From contig DBFVEH010000016.1 in NCBI GenBank assembly GCA_048526005.1, forward strand, positions 1 to 11,937: a stretch of DNA of 11,937 nucleotides, written 5' to 3'. The stretch is from QALR01 sp900552255 (lineage in GTDB: Bacteria > Bacillota > Clostridia > Oscillospirales > CAG-272). The notes under the pieces were generated by a model that was not told where the DNA came from, made no database searches, and saw nothing but the letters and a program-made list of their open reading frames with translations. Shown in pieces: positions 7,719 to 11,937 of the stretch. The translations under genes and the position numbers were made by a program. Within the stretch, counting starts at the first letter, position 1, and every line of letters begins with the position of its first letter.

Positions 7719-7773
7719 TTTTCGTAAGCCAGGTCATGTGTAGAGACCGGAAGTTCGAATCTCTTTTCTACCA
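7719..7773 (+). other. Possible tRNA 3'-end fragment (candidate attachment site)
   Basis: The stretch reads like the 3' half of a tRNA: a possible anticodon loop TTCGTAA (7721-7727), a variable-arm-like GGTC...GACC pair (7732-7735 with 7745-7748), a T-loop TTCGAAT (7754-7760) flanked by G-C closing bases, and TTCTACCA at 7766-7773. The T stem is poor (one A-C mismatch and two G-T wobbles), and no matching GGTAGAA 5' half or D arm exists upstream, so it is not a functional tRNA. Integrative elements often duplicate tRNA 3' ends, and this one lies where the gene content changes. It could also be chance resemblance. Confidence 0.33.
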
Positions 7774-7830
7774 TTTTCGCGATGTTCAAACTCTTTTTTA
7801 AGTCAGAATGAAGTTCCAGTTTCTCCCGGA

Positions 7831-7881
7831 GAATTTTTCGAGAAGCTGAATTTGCTCCTCCTTTTGAGGCTCGAAAAATTC
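7831..7881. repeat. Perfect 12-bp inverted repeat
   Basis: GAATTTTTCGAG (7831-7842) and CTCGAAAAATTC (7870-7881) are exact complements separated by 27 bases. No T tract follows directly. It lies between the tRNA-like fragment and the first spacer and could be a protein-binding or recombination site. Function unknown. Confidence 0.55.
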
Positions 7882-7948
7882 GCCAGTTTGAGGTGGAGAG
7901 AATTTTTCTGGAAAATAAAAAAATGGTCGAGGAAATAGCCCCACGCCG

Positions 7949-7989
7949 TTGTTCGCACAGAAAGGCCTTTGTGACGGCGAACAGTTTTT
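7949..7989 (+). terminator. Terminator of spacer copy 1
   Basis: TTGTTCGC (7949-7956) pairs with GCGAACAG (7977-7984, one T-G wobble). An inner AAAGG/CCTTT palindrome sits within the loop, and five T follow at 7985-7989. It occupies the same place in the spacer as the terminators at 9111 and 10179 but has a different stem sequence. Confidence 0.6.
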
Positions 7990-8373
7990 CTGACGATCAG
8001 GGGCATGCGACCCGGTTCCGCATTTGCGCAACACGCCCCGTAACTTTGCGAACAAAAGCGAATTTATGAGCAGAGCTATGCGAGCAATGCCCCCAAATTT
8101 TTTCTGCATAATTTCCCCCAATATCACTCTATCTGATTTGCATAAATCCGTTATCATGCTGCAAAAAAATCTGCTTTTCTTTTTTCGACAGCATTCTTTG
8201 TTTGAATAGCAAATGCAACTGCCTCAAAATCAATGAAATAAAGCCATATTTATTATTGCTATTTCTTTTGCAATTCATTGGATATAAGCGTATTCCATGG
8301 CATTGTATGCACTGTAAACGGGGCGGTAAGGGCACCGCACCTACAGGAAACAATCGCAAGAAAGGAACCAGAA
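7949..8373 (+). repeat. Intercassette spacer repeat, copy 1 (diverged)
   Basis: The most diverged of three direct copies of a structured spacer. In order it keeps a terminator (7949-7989), GATCAGG (about 7995-8001), GCGCAACACG (about 8027-8036), ATTTTTTCTGCA (about 8097-8108), an ATGCTG/CAGCAT hairpin (8156-8161 with 8189-8194) and the leader block from CAAATGCAA (8210) onward. The leader contains the invariant TGGCATTGTATGCACTGT (8298-8315), then a small hairpin GCGGT/ACCGC (8323-8327 with 8334-8338) and the ribosome site AAAGGAA of the next gene. The leader half is well conserved with copies 2 and 3; the upstream half is recognisable only by short blocks in the same order. Confidence 0.7.
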
Positions 8374-8613
8374 ATGAGCAACAGACTTGAAACCGCGATC
8401 AAGGCAAATGCTGCCGAAGCACGGCAGACGAAGCAGAAGGTCCTGAAAGAACTGAGGCAACGAATGGAAGGGCTGATTCAGCAGATCGAAAATGACAGAC
8501 TGTGGATCAGCGATTTGAAAGAACTTCACAATCAGGTCTCCGAGGCAGTCGCCAAGGTTACCGCCGCCGATGAAAAAATCAAAACGGAAGAACTTTTCAA
8601 GGCGTTCCAATAA
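8374..8613 (+). CDS. Small coiled-coil protein, first gene of unit 1
   Basis: A 79-residue, highly charged, helical protein with no transmembrane segment or signal peptide. Heptad-like spacing through LKELRQRMEGLIQQIENDRL and ISDLKELHNQVSEAVAKV suggests a coiled coil for most of its length. The start ATG 8374 has AAAGGAA at 8361-8367. It is the first gene of a transcription unit whose leader is shared with the units at 9561 and 10638. It resembles the first gene of unit 2 (9561) in being small and helical with a Lys/Glu-rich C-terminal half, but the two do not align convincingly. I do not recognise the family. Confidence 0.72.
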   Translation: MSNRLETAIKANAAEARQTKQKVLKELRQRMEGLIQQIENDRLWISDLKELHNQVSEAVAKVTAADEKIKTEELFKAFQ

Positions 8614-8622
8614 TCAACGTGA

Positions 8623-8640
8623 GGCGGTCGAAAGGCCGCC
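8623..8640 (+). other. GAAA-tetraloop hairpin between genes of unit 1
   Basis: GGCGGTC (8623-8629), loop GAAA, GGCCGCC (8634-8640): a 7-bp stem with one U-G wobble, starting 10 bases after the stop at 8613 and ending 21 bases before the next ATG. No T run follows, so it is more likely an mRNA-processing or stability element, or a weak attenuator, than a full terminator. Counterparts at 9829 and 11544 occupy the same position. Confidence 0.7.
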
Positions 8641-8661
8641 CTTGAAAACAAAGGACGAAAC

Positions 8662-8895
8662 ATGAGTGAAAAATTTTTTTCACAGCAGACATGCGATCGT
8701 TGCGGAGGATCGCTGAAAGGCGGTCGGATCATGTCTGCTTTTTCAACGGAATGCATCTGCATGAAGTGTTCGGAAGCGGAACGAAAACACCCTGATTTCC
8801 GGAAAGTCGTCGCAGCCGAGTGTGAGGCAATTCGGAATGGAAACTATAATTTCCCCGGCATCGGCTGGCCGGGCAGGAAAGGCGGTACAAAATGA
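8662..8895 (+). CDS. Small zinc-ribbon protein, second gene of unit 1
   Basis: A 77-residue protein with a four-Cys zinc-ribbon pattern: C11-x2-C14 (QQTCDRCGGSL) and C33-x2-C36 (CICMKCSEAE), with an additional C31. The tail (NYNFPGIGWPGRKGG) is Gly-rich. From memory, small proteins with a similar CDRCG...ICMKC core and NYNF-GIG ending occur among unnamed proteins of conjugative elements, but I cannot verify this here. ATG 8662 follows the tetraloop hairpin by 21 bases. The stop overlaps the next start as ATGA, so the two are co-translated. Metal binding is inferred from the Cys pattern; partner and role are unknown. Confidence 0.78.
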   Translation: MSEKFFSQQTCDRCGGSLKGGRIMSAFSTECICMKCSEAERKHPDFRKVVAAECEAIRNGNYNFPGIGWPGRKGGTK

Positions 8896-9098
8896 CTCCG
8901 GAAGAAAAACAGTCCGGAATTCCCTGCGCTCTGGTCGGAACCGATGGAAACATCTATGCGCTCTTAGGGCGCGCCCGGCAAGCTCTGAGAAGAGGCGGTC
9001 GACCGGATCTGGTCGAACCAATGACCAAAGAGGTTCTTGCAAGCAAATCCTACGAGGAGGCCATTGGACATATTTGCGAATATGTCGAGGCGGAATAA
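8892..9098 (+). CDS. 68-residue conserved-type protein, third gene of unit 1
   Basis: A small soluble protein (begins MTPEEKQSGIPCALVGTDGN, ends ICEYVEAE). It starts within the stop of the zinc-ribbon gene (ATGA overlap), indicating translational coupling. The middle segment IYALLGRARQALRRGGRPDLVEPM looks amphipathic and basic. The C-terminal part is acidic. I have a vague memory of similar short proteins (VGTDGN...GR...ALRR) in conjugative elements of gut bacteria, which I cannot check. No catalytic motif is visible. A terminator follows 12 bases after the stop. Confidence 0.7.
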   Translation: MTPEEKQSGIPCALVGTDGNIYALLGRARQALRRGGRPDLVEPMTKEVLASKSYEEAIGHICEYVEAE

Positions 9099-9102
9099 AG
9101 GA

Positions 9103-9560
9103 ATTCTGCGAAAGCCGCCTGCGCACAGGGCGGCTTTTTCCGCATAGTTTGCCCCTTGTCGCGCCGATCAGGTTAAGCATGCCTCCAGCGGGGTTCGGGG
9201 TCGACCGCATAATCGCAACACGGGCCGTTTCCGGGCAGACAACGGCGTTTTTCATGTTCGAGCCCGGGGAGCTCTGCCCTTATATTTTTTCCGCAGATTT
9301 CCGGATTGTTACCTCGATTTTCACTTGCATTGAACCTTATCCATGCTGCCGGGGAAAAAAGCCCTTATCCCCGGCAGCATTCATTGTTTTTTATGCAAAT
9401 GCAAGCCCCTCAAAATCAATGAAATAAATCCATATTTATTATCGCTGTTTCTTTCGCAATTTACTGGCTATCAACGGATTTCATGGCATTGTATGCACTG
9501 TGAACGGGGGCGATGGGAACACCGCCCGGAAAAACAGAAAAGCCAACAACGGAGGCAAAA
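9103..9560 (+). repeat. Intercassette spacer repeat, copy 2
   Basis: About 430 bases that are nearly colinear with 10171-10637, mostly identical by eye. In order: terminator (9111-9139); CCTTGTCGCGCCGATCAGG (9153-9171); CCTCCAGCGGGGTTCGGG (9182-9199); GCATAATCGCAACACG (about 9208-9223); an ATTTTTTCCGCAG stretch (about 9284-9297); a perfect 12-bp hairpin ATGCTGCCGGGG/CCCCGGCAGCAT (9343-9354 with 9369-9380) followed by six T at 9386-9391; then the leader from CAAATGCAA (9396). The leader carries the invariant TGGCATTGTATGCACTGT block (9484-9501) and a GGGCG/CGCCC hairpin (9508-9512 with 9523-9527). GGAGG at 9551-9555 is the ribosome site of the next gene. The conserved leader must hold the promoter, but I could not assign -35 and -10 boxes with confidence. 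Confidence 0.85.
9111..9139 (+). terminator. Rho-independent terminator after unit 1
   Basis: AAAGCCGCC (9111-9119) pairs perfectly with GGCGGCTTT (9129-9137) around a 9-base loop, with T at 9135-9139. It ends unit 1 and begins spacer copy 2. The matching terminator at 10179 has one extra C-G pair where this one has T-G (9120 with 9128). Confidence 0.88.
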
Positions 9561-9818
9561 ATGGAAAAAAGACCACAGCCCAAAATTCCGGAGAATTTCT
9601 GGGCAACCCCGGAAGGAGCTCCCCTCTACGACACTTTACACGGCGATGGCTGGGATGCCGTCGACATGCTGAACAGCGTGAAAGAAGCGTTCGACAAAGC
9701 CATCGACGAAACACAGGATGCTGAAATTAAAGCCGAGCTGGAAAAATCCCGAAGCCTGGTCATTCAGAGCAAGAAGGCTTACCAGAAAGCCGCCAACCGG
9801 CTTCGCCACATTTTCTAA
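9561..9818 (+). CDS. Small helical protein, first gene of unit 2
   Basis: An 85-residue soluble protein. A proline-rich, aromatic N-terminus (KRPQPKIPENFWATPEGAP) is followed by long predicted helices (DAVDMLNSVKEAFDKAIDET, then AELEKSRSLVIQSKKAYQKA) rich in Ala, Lys and Glu. ATG 9561 has GGAGG five bases upstream (9551-9555). It occupies the same promoter-proximal slot as the coiled-coil gene at 8374 and the amidoligase at 10638. I recognise no family; a protein-protein interaction role would be a guess. Confidence 0.72.
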   Translation: MEKRPQPKIPENFWATPEGAPLYDTLHGDGWDAVDMLNSVKEAFDKAIDETQDAEIKAELEKSRSLVIQSKKAYQKAANRLRHIF

Positions 9819-9828
9819 AACACAATCA

Positions 9829-9848
9829 GGGCGGTCGAAAGACCGCCC
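9829..9848 (+). other. GAAA-tetraloop hairpin between genes of unit 2
   Basis: GGGCGGTC (9829-9836), loop GAAA, GACCGCCC (9841-9848): a perfect 8-bp stem starting 10 bases after the stop at 9818 and ending 20 bases before the next ATG. Compared with 8623-8640, a U-G pair has become U-A and one G-C pair is added, so pairing is preserved despite sequence change. Confidence 0.75.
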
Positions 9849-9868
9849 GCAACCAACGGAGCGAAAAA

Positions 9869-10165
9869 ATGAAAATCTGCGAAATTTGCAAAAAAACAAT
9901 TTCCGAAGACGAGGTGTTCGGGGTCGACAAACACGAAAGCGTCTGCTTCGAATGCGCCGAGGCAGAGGCTTTGAAAGCGAAAGAGGAAAAGCGCGAAATT
10001 CAAATCACGCATGGAGAATTCGCGGAAGCCTGGAGCCTCTGCCAATGGTGCGACAGCCTTTTCCCGGAAAGCGAACTTCAGGAGGAGCGCGACCTCGGAT
10101 ACCTCTGCGGACACTGCATTTCCGCCATCAGTTCCCGGGGCGAGGAAGTATGGCTGAAAAATTAA
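9869..10165 (+). CDS. Double zinc-ribbon protein, second gene of unit 2
   Basis: A 98-residue protein with two treble-clef/zinc-ribbon-like modules. The first has C4-x2-C7 and C26-x2-C29 (MKICEICKK... VCFECAEAE), the second C58-x2-C61 and C80-x2-C83 (SLCQWCDSL... YLCGHCISA). A charged Lys/Glu linker joins them (EALKAKEEKREIQ). ATG 9869 lies 20 bases after the tetraloop hairpin, with ACGGAG at 9857-9862. It occupies the same second slot as the single zinc-ribbon gene of unit 1. Such proteins can bind nucleic acid or another protein; neither is shown here. Confidence 0.76.
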   Translation: MKICEICKKTISEDEVFGVDKHESVCFECAEAEALKAKEEKREIQITHGEFAEAWSLCQWCDSLFPESELQEERDLGYLCGHCISAISSRGEEVWLKN

Positions 10166-10170
10166 CCGGG

Positions 10171-10637
10171 ATCTTCCGAAAGCCGCCCGCGCACAGGGCG
10201 GCTTTTTTCGCATAGTTTGCCCCTTGTCGCGCCGATCAGGTTGAGTATACCTCCAGCGGGGTTCGGGCCCGACTGCATAATCGCAACACGAGCCGTTTCC
10301 GGCCAACCAACGGCGTTTTTCATATCCGAGTCCGGGGAGCTCTGCCCTTACATTTTTTCCGCAGATTTCCGGATTGTTACCTCGATTTTCACTTGTTTTG
10401 AACCTTAGCCATGCTGCCGAGGAAAAACGCCCTTATCTCCGGCAGCATCACTTGTTTTTATTGCAAATGCAAATGCTTCAAAATCAACGGAATAAACCCA
10501 TATTTATTATCGTTATTTATTTCACAAACCATTGGCTATCAACGGATTTCATGGCATTGTATGCACTGTAAACGGGGGCGATGGGAACACCGCCCGAAAC
10601 CCGGAACCGGTCAACAGGCAAAACAACGGAGGCCAAA
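10171..10637 (+). repeat. Intercassette spacer repeat, copy 3
   Basis: Same order of parts as copy 2. Terminator (10179-10208); CCTTGTCGCGCCGATCAGG (10222-10240); CCTCCAGCGGGGTTCGGG (10250-10267); GCATAATCGCAACACG (about 10275-10290); ATTTTTTCCGCAG (about 10351-10363); ATGCTGCCG/CGGCAGCAT hairpin (10411-10419 with 10440-10448); leader from CAAATGCAA (10464); invariant TGGCATTGTATGCACTGT (10552-10569); GGGCG/CGCCC hairpin (10576-10580 with 10591-10595). GGAGG at 10628-10632 is the ribosome site of the amidoligase gene. Differences from copy 2 are substitutions with few or no indels in the leader. Confidence 0.85.
10179..10208 (+). terminator. Rho-independent terminator after unit 2
   Basis: AAAGCCGCCC (10179-10188) pairs with GGGCGGCTTT (10196-10205) around a 7-base loop, with six T at 10203-10208. 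It starts 13 bases after the stop of the double zinc-ribbon gene. It is the counterpart of the terminator at 9111. Confidence 0.9.
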
Positions 10638-11534
10638 ATGACCAACACGATTCAGACGGCGAAGGAACTTACCTTCGGGACGGAACTCGAGTACACGAAC
10701 ATCAGCCGCGAACGGGCGGTTAAAGCAATCCACAGCGTGGTCGGCGGGACGATCCGCCACACCGGAGGCGGATACGACGAATGGACGGTGATCGCTCCGG
10801 ACGGACGCCACTGGAAAGCGGTCAGCGATGGAAGCCTCGGAAGCCGTTCCACAAGCGCCGAGGTGGTGACCCCGATTCTCAAATGGGATGACATGGATAC
10901 CCTTCAGGCGGTGGTTCGCGAGCTCCGCAAAGCCGGAGCGAAAACTCCGGAATGCACCAGCCAGCACGTCCATATCGGAGTCCGCGATTTCAACGCCCGG
11001 CAGATCGCGAACTTCGCGCGGATTTTCTACAAGCAGGAAGAGCTTCTCCTCAAGGCGGCCGGAACGCTTCAGCGGCGAATCGACAGCTACACACGGCGCA
11101 CCGACCGCGAATTCATCGCCCGGCTGGAAAAAGCCAAGCCCACCACGCGGGAGGAGCTCAACAAGGCATGGTTCGGATATTCAAATCCGAATCCCGCGCA
11201 CTACGATTCCATGCGGTACCATGCGATCAACCTGAACAACGTATGGCGGACCGGAACGGTCGAGGTTCGAGCCTTCAACGGTACAACCCACGCCGGGGAG
11301 GTCAAAAGCCACATCGTCCTCTGCCTCGCCATCGCCGCCCTCGCCAAGAATGCGAAGTGTGCGAGCACGAAAAACCAGCGTCCCTTCTGCGCCGAGAGCG
11401 CGAAGTACGACATGCGGGTTTTCCTCCTCCGCCTCGGACTGATCGGTCCGGAATTTAAAAACGTCCGCATGCACCTCCTCAAGCACCTGCCGGGGAACAC
11501 GGCATGGAAGCACGGCAGACCGGAAGGACGGTAA
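10638..11534 (+). CDS. Amidoligase (Amidoligase_2, glutamine-synthetase-like fold)
   Basis: A 298-residue enzyme of the COOH-NH2 ligase group (PF12224-like), expected to use ATP to form an amide or peptide bond on an unknown substrate. Motifs visible in order: FGTELEY (13-19, metal/nucleotide glutamates E16 and E18), SAEVVTPIL (72-80, E74), SQHVHIGV (107-114, H109 and H111), RYHAINLNN (192-200) and TVEVRAFNGT (206-215, E208 and R210), the usual C-terminal catalytic strand. Length is normal for the family. ATG 10638 is supported by GGAGG at 10628-10632; the longer in-frame start at 10581 falls within the leader hairpin and is unlikely. Families of this type occur in phages and plasmids, often with a gamma-glutamyl cyclotransferase-like or protease partner. 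No partner is visible here before the window ends. Confidence 0.88.
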   Translation: MTNTIQTAKELTFGTELEYTNISRERAVKAIHSVVGGTIRHTGGGYDEWTVIAPDGRHWKAVSDGSLGSRSTSAEVVTPILKWDDMDTLQAVVRELRKAGAKTPECTSQHVHIGVRDFNARQIANFARIFYKQEELLLKAAGTLQRRIDSYTRRTDREFIARLEKAKPTTREELNKAWFGYSNPNPAHYDSMRYHAINLNNVWRTGTVEVRAFNGTTHAGEVKSHIVLCLAIAALAKNAKCASTKNQRPFCAESAKYDMRVFLLRLGLIGPEFKNVRMHLLKHLPGNTAWKHGRPEGR

Positions 11535-11543
11535 AGCAAAACA

Positions 11544-11565
11544 CGGACCGGGGAAACCCGGTCCG
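11544..11565 (+). other. GAAA-tetraloop hairpin after the amidoligase gene
   Basis: CGGACCGGG (11544-11552), loop GAAA, CCCGGTCCG (11557-11565): a perfect 9-bp stem beginning 9 bases after the stop at 11534. Position and loop match the hairpins at 8623 and 9829, although the stem sequence is different. No T tract follows (ATAAAAAGG), and no gene starts at the expected 20-base distance. Confidence 0.75.
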
Positions 11566-11625
11566 ATAAAAAGGTAGCATAGCTTGCAGAAGATGCAAGC
11601 GGTTGTTTTAAAAGAAAGCAGAATT

Positions 11626-11712
11626 ATAATTGCGGTTTTGACCGGAGCATGACTTGACTGGAATATCCAGTCTCCGTTGAGGTCAAATCCGGTAAAATCG
11701 CAATTATTTTTT
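11626..11712 (+). terminator. Long structured hairpin ending in a T run
   Basis: An outer stem of about 19 bp pairs 11626-11645 with 11689-11707: ATAATTGCG with CGCAATTAT, a G-T wobble, TTTT with AAAA, a bulged G (11640), then ACCGG with CCGGT. The right arm runs into six T (11707-11712). Inside lies a perfect 7-bp hairpin, GACTGGA/TCCAGTC (11656-11662 with 11666-11672, ATA loop). TTTGACC/GGTCAAA offers an alternative pairing. The T run makes termination of unit 3 the simplest role. The elaborate inner structure would also fit a small RNA, a riboswitch-like leader of the gene at 11882 or a DNA site for replication or transfer. Confidence 0.5.
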
Positions 11713-11759
11713 GACCCATCGGCACCTGGAGAGCATAAAAAATATGCCGCGTGTCGCAA

Positions 11760-11850
11760 AGTTTGGGGGCAACGTTCGATTTTATGAATCGACCCGAACC
11801 CCGCTGGAGGCAATAAAAACTGACTCGCGCCACAAGGCCGCAACTTCGCG
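11760..11850 (-). repeat. Inverted partial copy of the intercassette spacer
   Basis: Read on the minus strand, this stretch carries GCCTCCAGCGGGGTTCGGG (11811 down to 11793), an exact match to 9181-9199. It is preceded at similar distance by CCTTGTGGCGCGAGTCAG (about 11838 to 11821), close to the CCTTGTCGCGCCGATCAGG block, and followed by a CATAA-ATCG block like GCATAATCG. It lacks the leader half. It shows that the central part of the spacer can exist apart from the promoter part and in the opposite orientation. Confidence 0.6.
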
Positions 11851-11881
11851 AACGTCGGCGCACAAAAGAGGAATGCAAACC

Positions 11882-11937
11882 ATGAAAATCCGCATTTACG
11901 AAACAGACTTTGAAGGCAATCCCGTCGAATGCACCGG
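11882..11937 (+). CDS. Start of a gene cut by the window end
   Basis: ATG 11882 is preceded by AGAGGA (11867-11872) and opens a frame reading MKIRIYETDFEGNPVECTG to the last base. Eighteen codons plus two bases are seen. The position, 347 bases after the amidoligase and downstream of a structured terminator-like hairpin and the inverted spacer copy, suggests a new unit. The product cannot be identified from so little sequence. Confidence 0.55.
   Translation, partial: MKIRIYETDFEGNPVECT

Larger units (their letters stand above)
7624..8373. other. 750-base intergenic region between transposase remnant and accessory units
   Basis: I see no convincing gene here. It holds an 8-base tandem repeat (CCAGTCTG-like, about 7701-7715), the tRNA-like fragment (7719-7773), a perfect 12-bp inverted repeat GAATTTTTCGAG/CTCGAAAAATTC (7831-7842 with 7870-7881), a terminator (7949-7989) and the diverged first copy of the intercassette spacer up to the first small gene at 8374. 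Confidence 0.7.
11535..11881. other. Intergenic region with multiple structured elements
   Basis: No gene is seen in these 347 bases. They contain the tetraloop hairpin (11544-11565), a GCTTGC/GCAAGC inverted repeat (11582-11587 with 11595-11600) followed by GGTTGTTTT, the long hairpin (11626-11712) and the inverted partial spacer copy (about 11760-11850). Confidence 0.65.

Noticed and set aside
7719..7773. A functional tRNA gene.
   Set aside because: No 5' acceptor, D arm or pairing anticodon stem is present and the T stem has a mismatch and wobbles; only a 3' fragment is arguable.
7624..8373. CRISPR array or tandem phage-type repeats.
   Set aside because: The repeats are long, few, separated by genes and variable; there are no short regular repeats with unique spacers and no cas genes.
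8743..9255. Minus-strand open frame of 170 codons across unit 1 and its spacer; similar frames at 9815-10306 and 11181-11843.
   Set aside because: They lie antisense to well-supported genes with ribosome sites, or cross terminators and spacer repeats, and contain no recognisable domain.
9103..10637. Integron-type attC sites: GTTAAGC (9172-9178) and GTTGAGT (10239-10245) fit the GTTRRRY core.
   Set aside because: No RYYYAAC partner at the other end and no pairing of inner boxes were found. The spacers are several hundred bases long with promoters and terminators, unlike attC. No integrase gene is in view.
8202..10641. A conserved reading frame in all three leaders (KIN-I-PYLL...WHCMHC, from 8202, 9343 and 10411), which in copy 3 ends in an ATGA overlap with the amidoligase start.
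   Set aside because: The frame is kept without indels, but differences between copies 2 and 3 over the well-aligned part fall about evenly on codon positions (6, 4 and 6 by my count), not mainly on third positions. No ribosome site precedes the starts, and in copies 1 and 2 the frames run into the following gene. Nucleotide-level conservation of a promoter/leader explains it better, though a leader peptide is not excluded.

Overview
The window reads as accessory DNA from an anaerobic bacterium of moderate GC content. The evidence is an oxygen-sensitive glycyl radical enzyme with its own activase, strong AGGAGG-type ribosome binding sites, insertion sequences of three families and AT-rich intergenic DNA. 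The style resembles gut Lentisphaerota (Victivallis-like), but that is an impression; no rRNA or other phylogenetic marker is present.

Left part (1-2340) is insertion-sequence territory. Three tandem GC-rich hairpins at 23-80 come first, then a complete 371-residue DDE transposase (195-1310). Next is an 816-bp IS5-family (IS427-like) element at 1469-2284 with 20-bp inverted ends, a TA target duplication and a transposase made by -1 frameshifting on a run of seven A.

The metabolic part (2355-7155) is one co-directional block: an AraC-type regulator, a glycyl radical enzyme with the Cys-x-Glu active site of eliminase-type members, a short-chain dehydrogenase translationally coupled to it (ATGA overlap), and the radical-SAM activase. 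The likely scheme is that the activase installs the glycyl radical, the enzyme cleaves or dehydrates a small substrate, and the dehydrogenase handles the carbonyl product or prepares the substrate. The AraC protein probably senses the substrate and acts at a GAATG/CATTC half-site cluster at 3201-3225. No microcompartment genes are visible and the substrate cannot be assigned. A 5'-truncated integrase-type transposase begins 16 bp after the activase.

The right part (about 7700 to the end) is different in kind. It starts near a possible tRNA 3'-end fragment (7719-7773) and is an array of small transcription units separated by a repeated, structured spacer of about 400-460 bp (copies at 7949-8373, 9103-9560 and 10171-10637, plus an inverted partial copy at 11760-11850). 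Each spacer carries a terminator, a conserved central block, an ATGCTG/CAGCAT hairpin, a leader with an invariant TGGCATTGTATGCACTGT block, a short hairpin and a ribosome binding site. Unit 1 has a coiled-coil protein, a zinc-ribbon protein and a 68-residue protein. Unit 2 has a small helical protein and a double zinc-ribbon protein. Unit 3 has an amidoligase of the glutamine-synthetase-like fold. A GAAA-tetraloop hairpin lies 9-10 nt after the stop of the first gene in every unit, with base changes that preserve pairing. This repeated architecture looks like part of a plasmid or integrative element whose units are coordinately controlled, and it is the most unusual feature of the window. A long structured hairpin (11626-11712) and the start of another gene (11882 onward) close the window.
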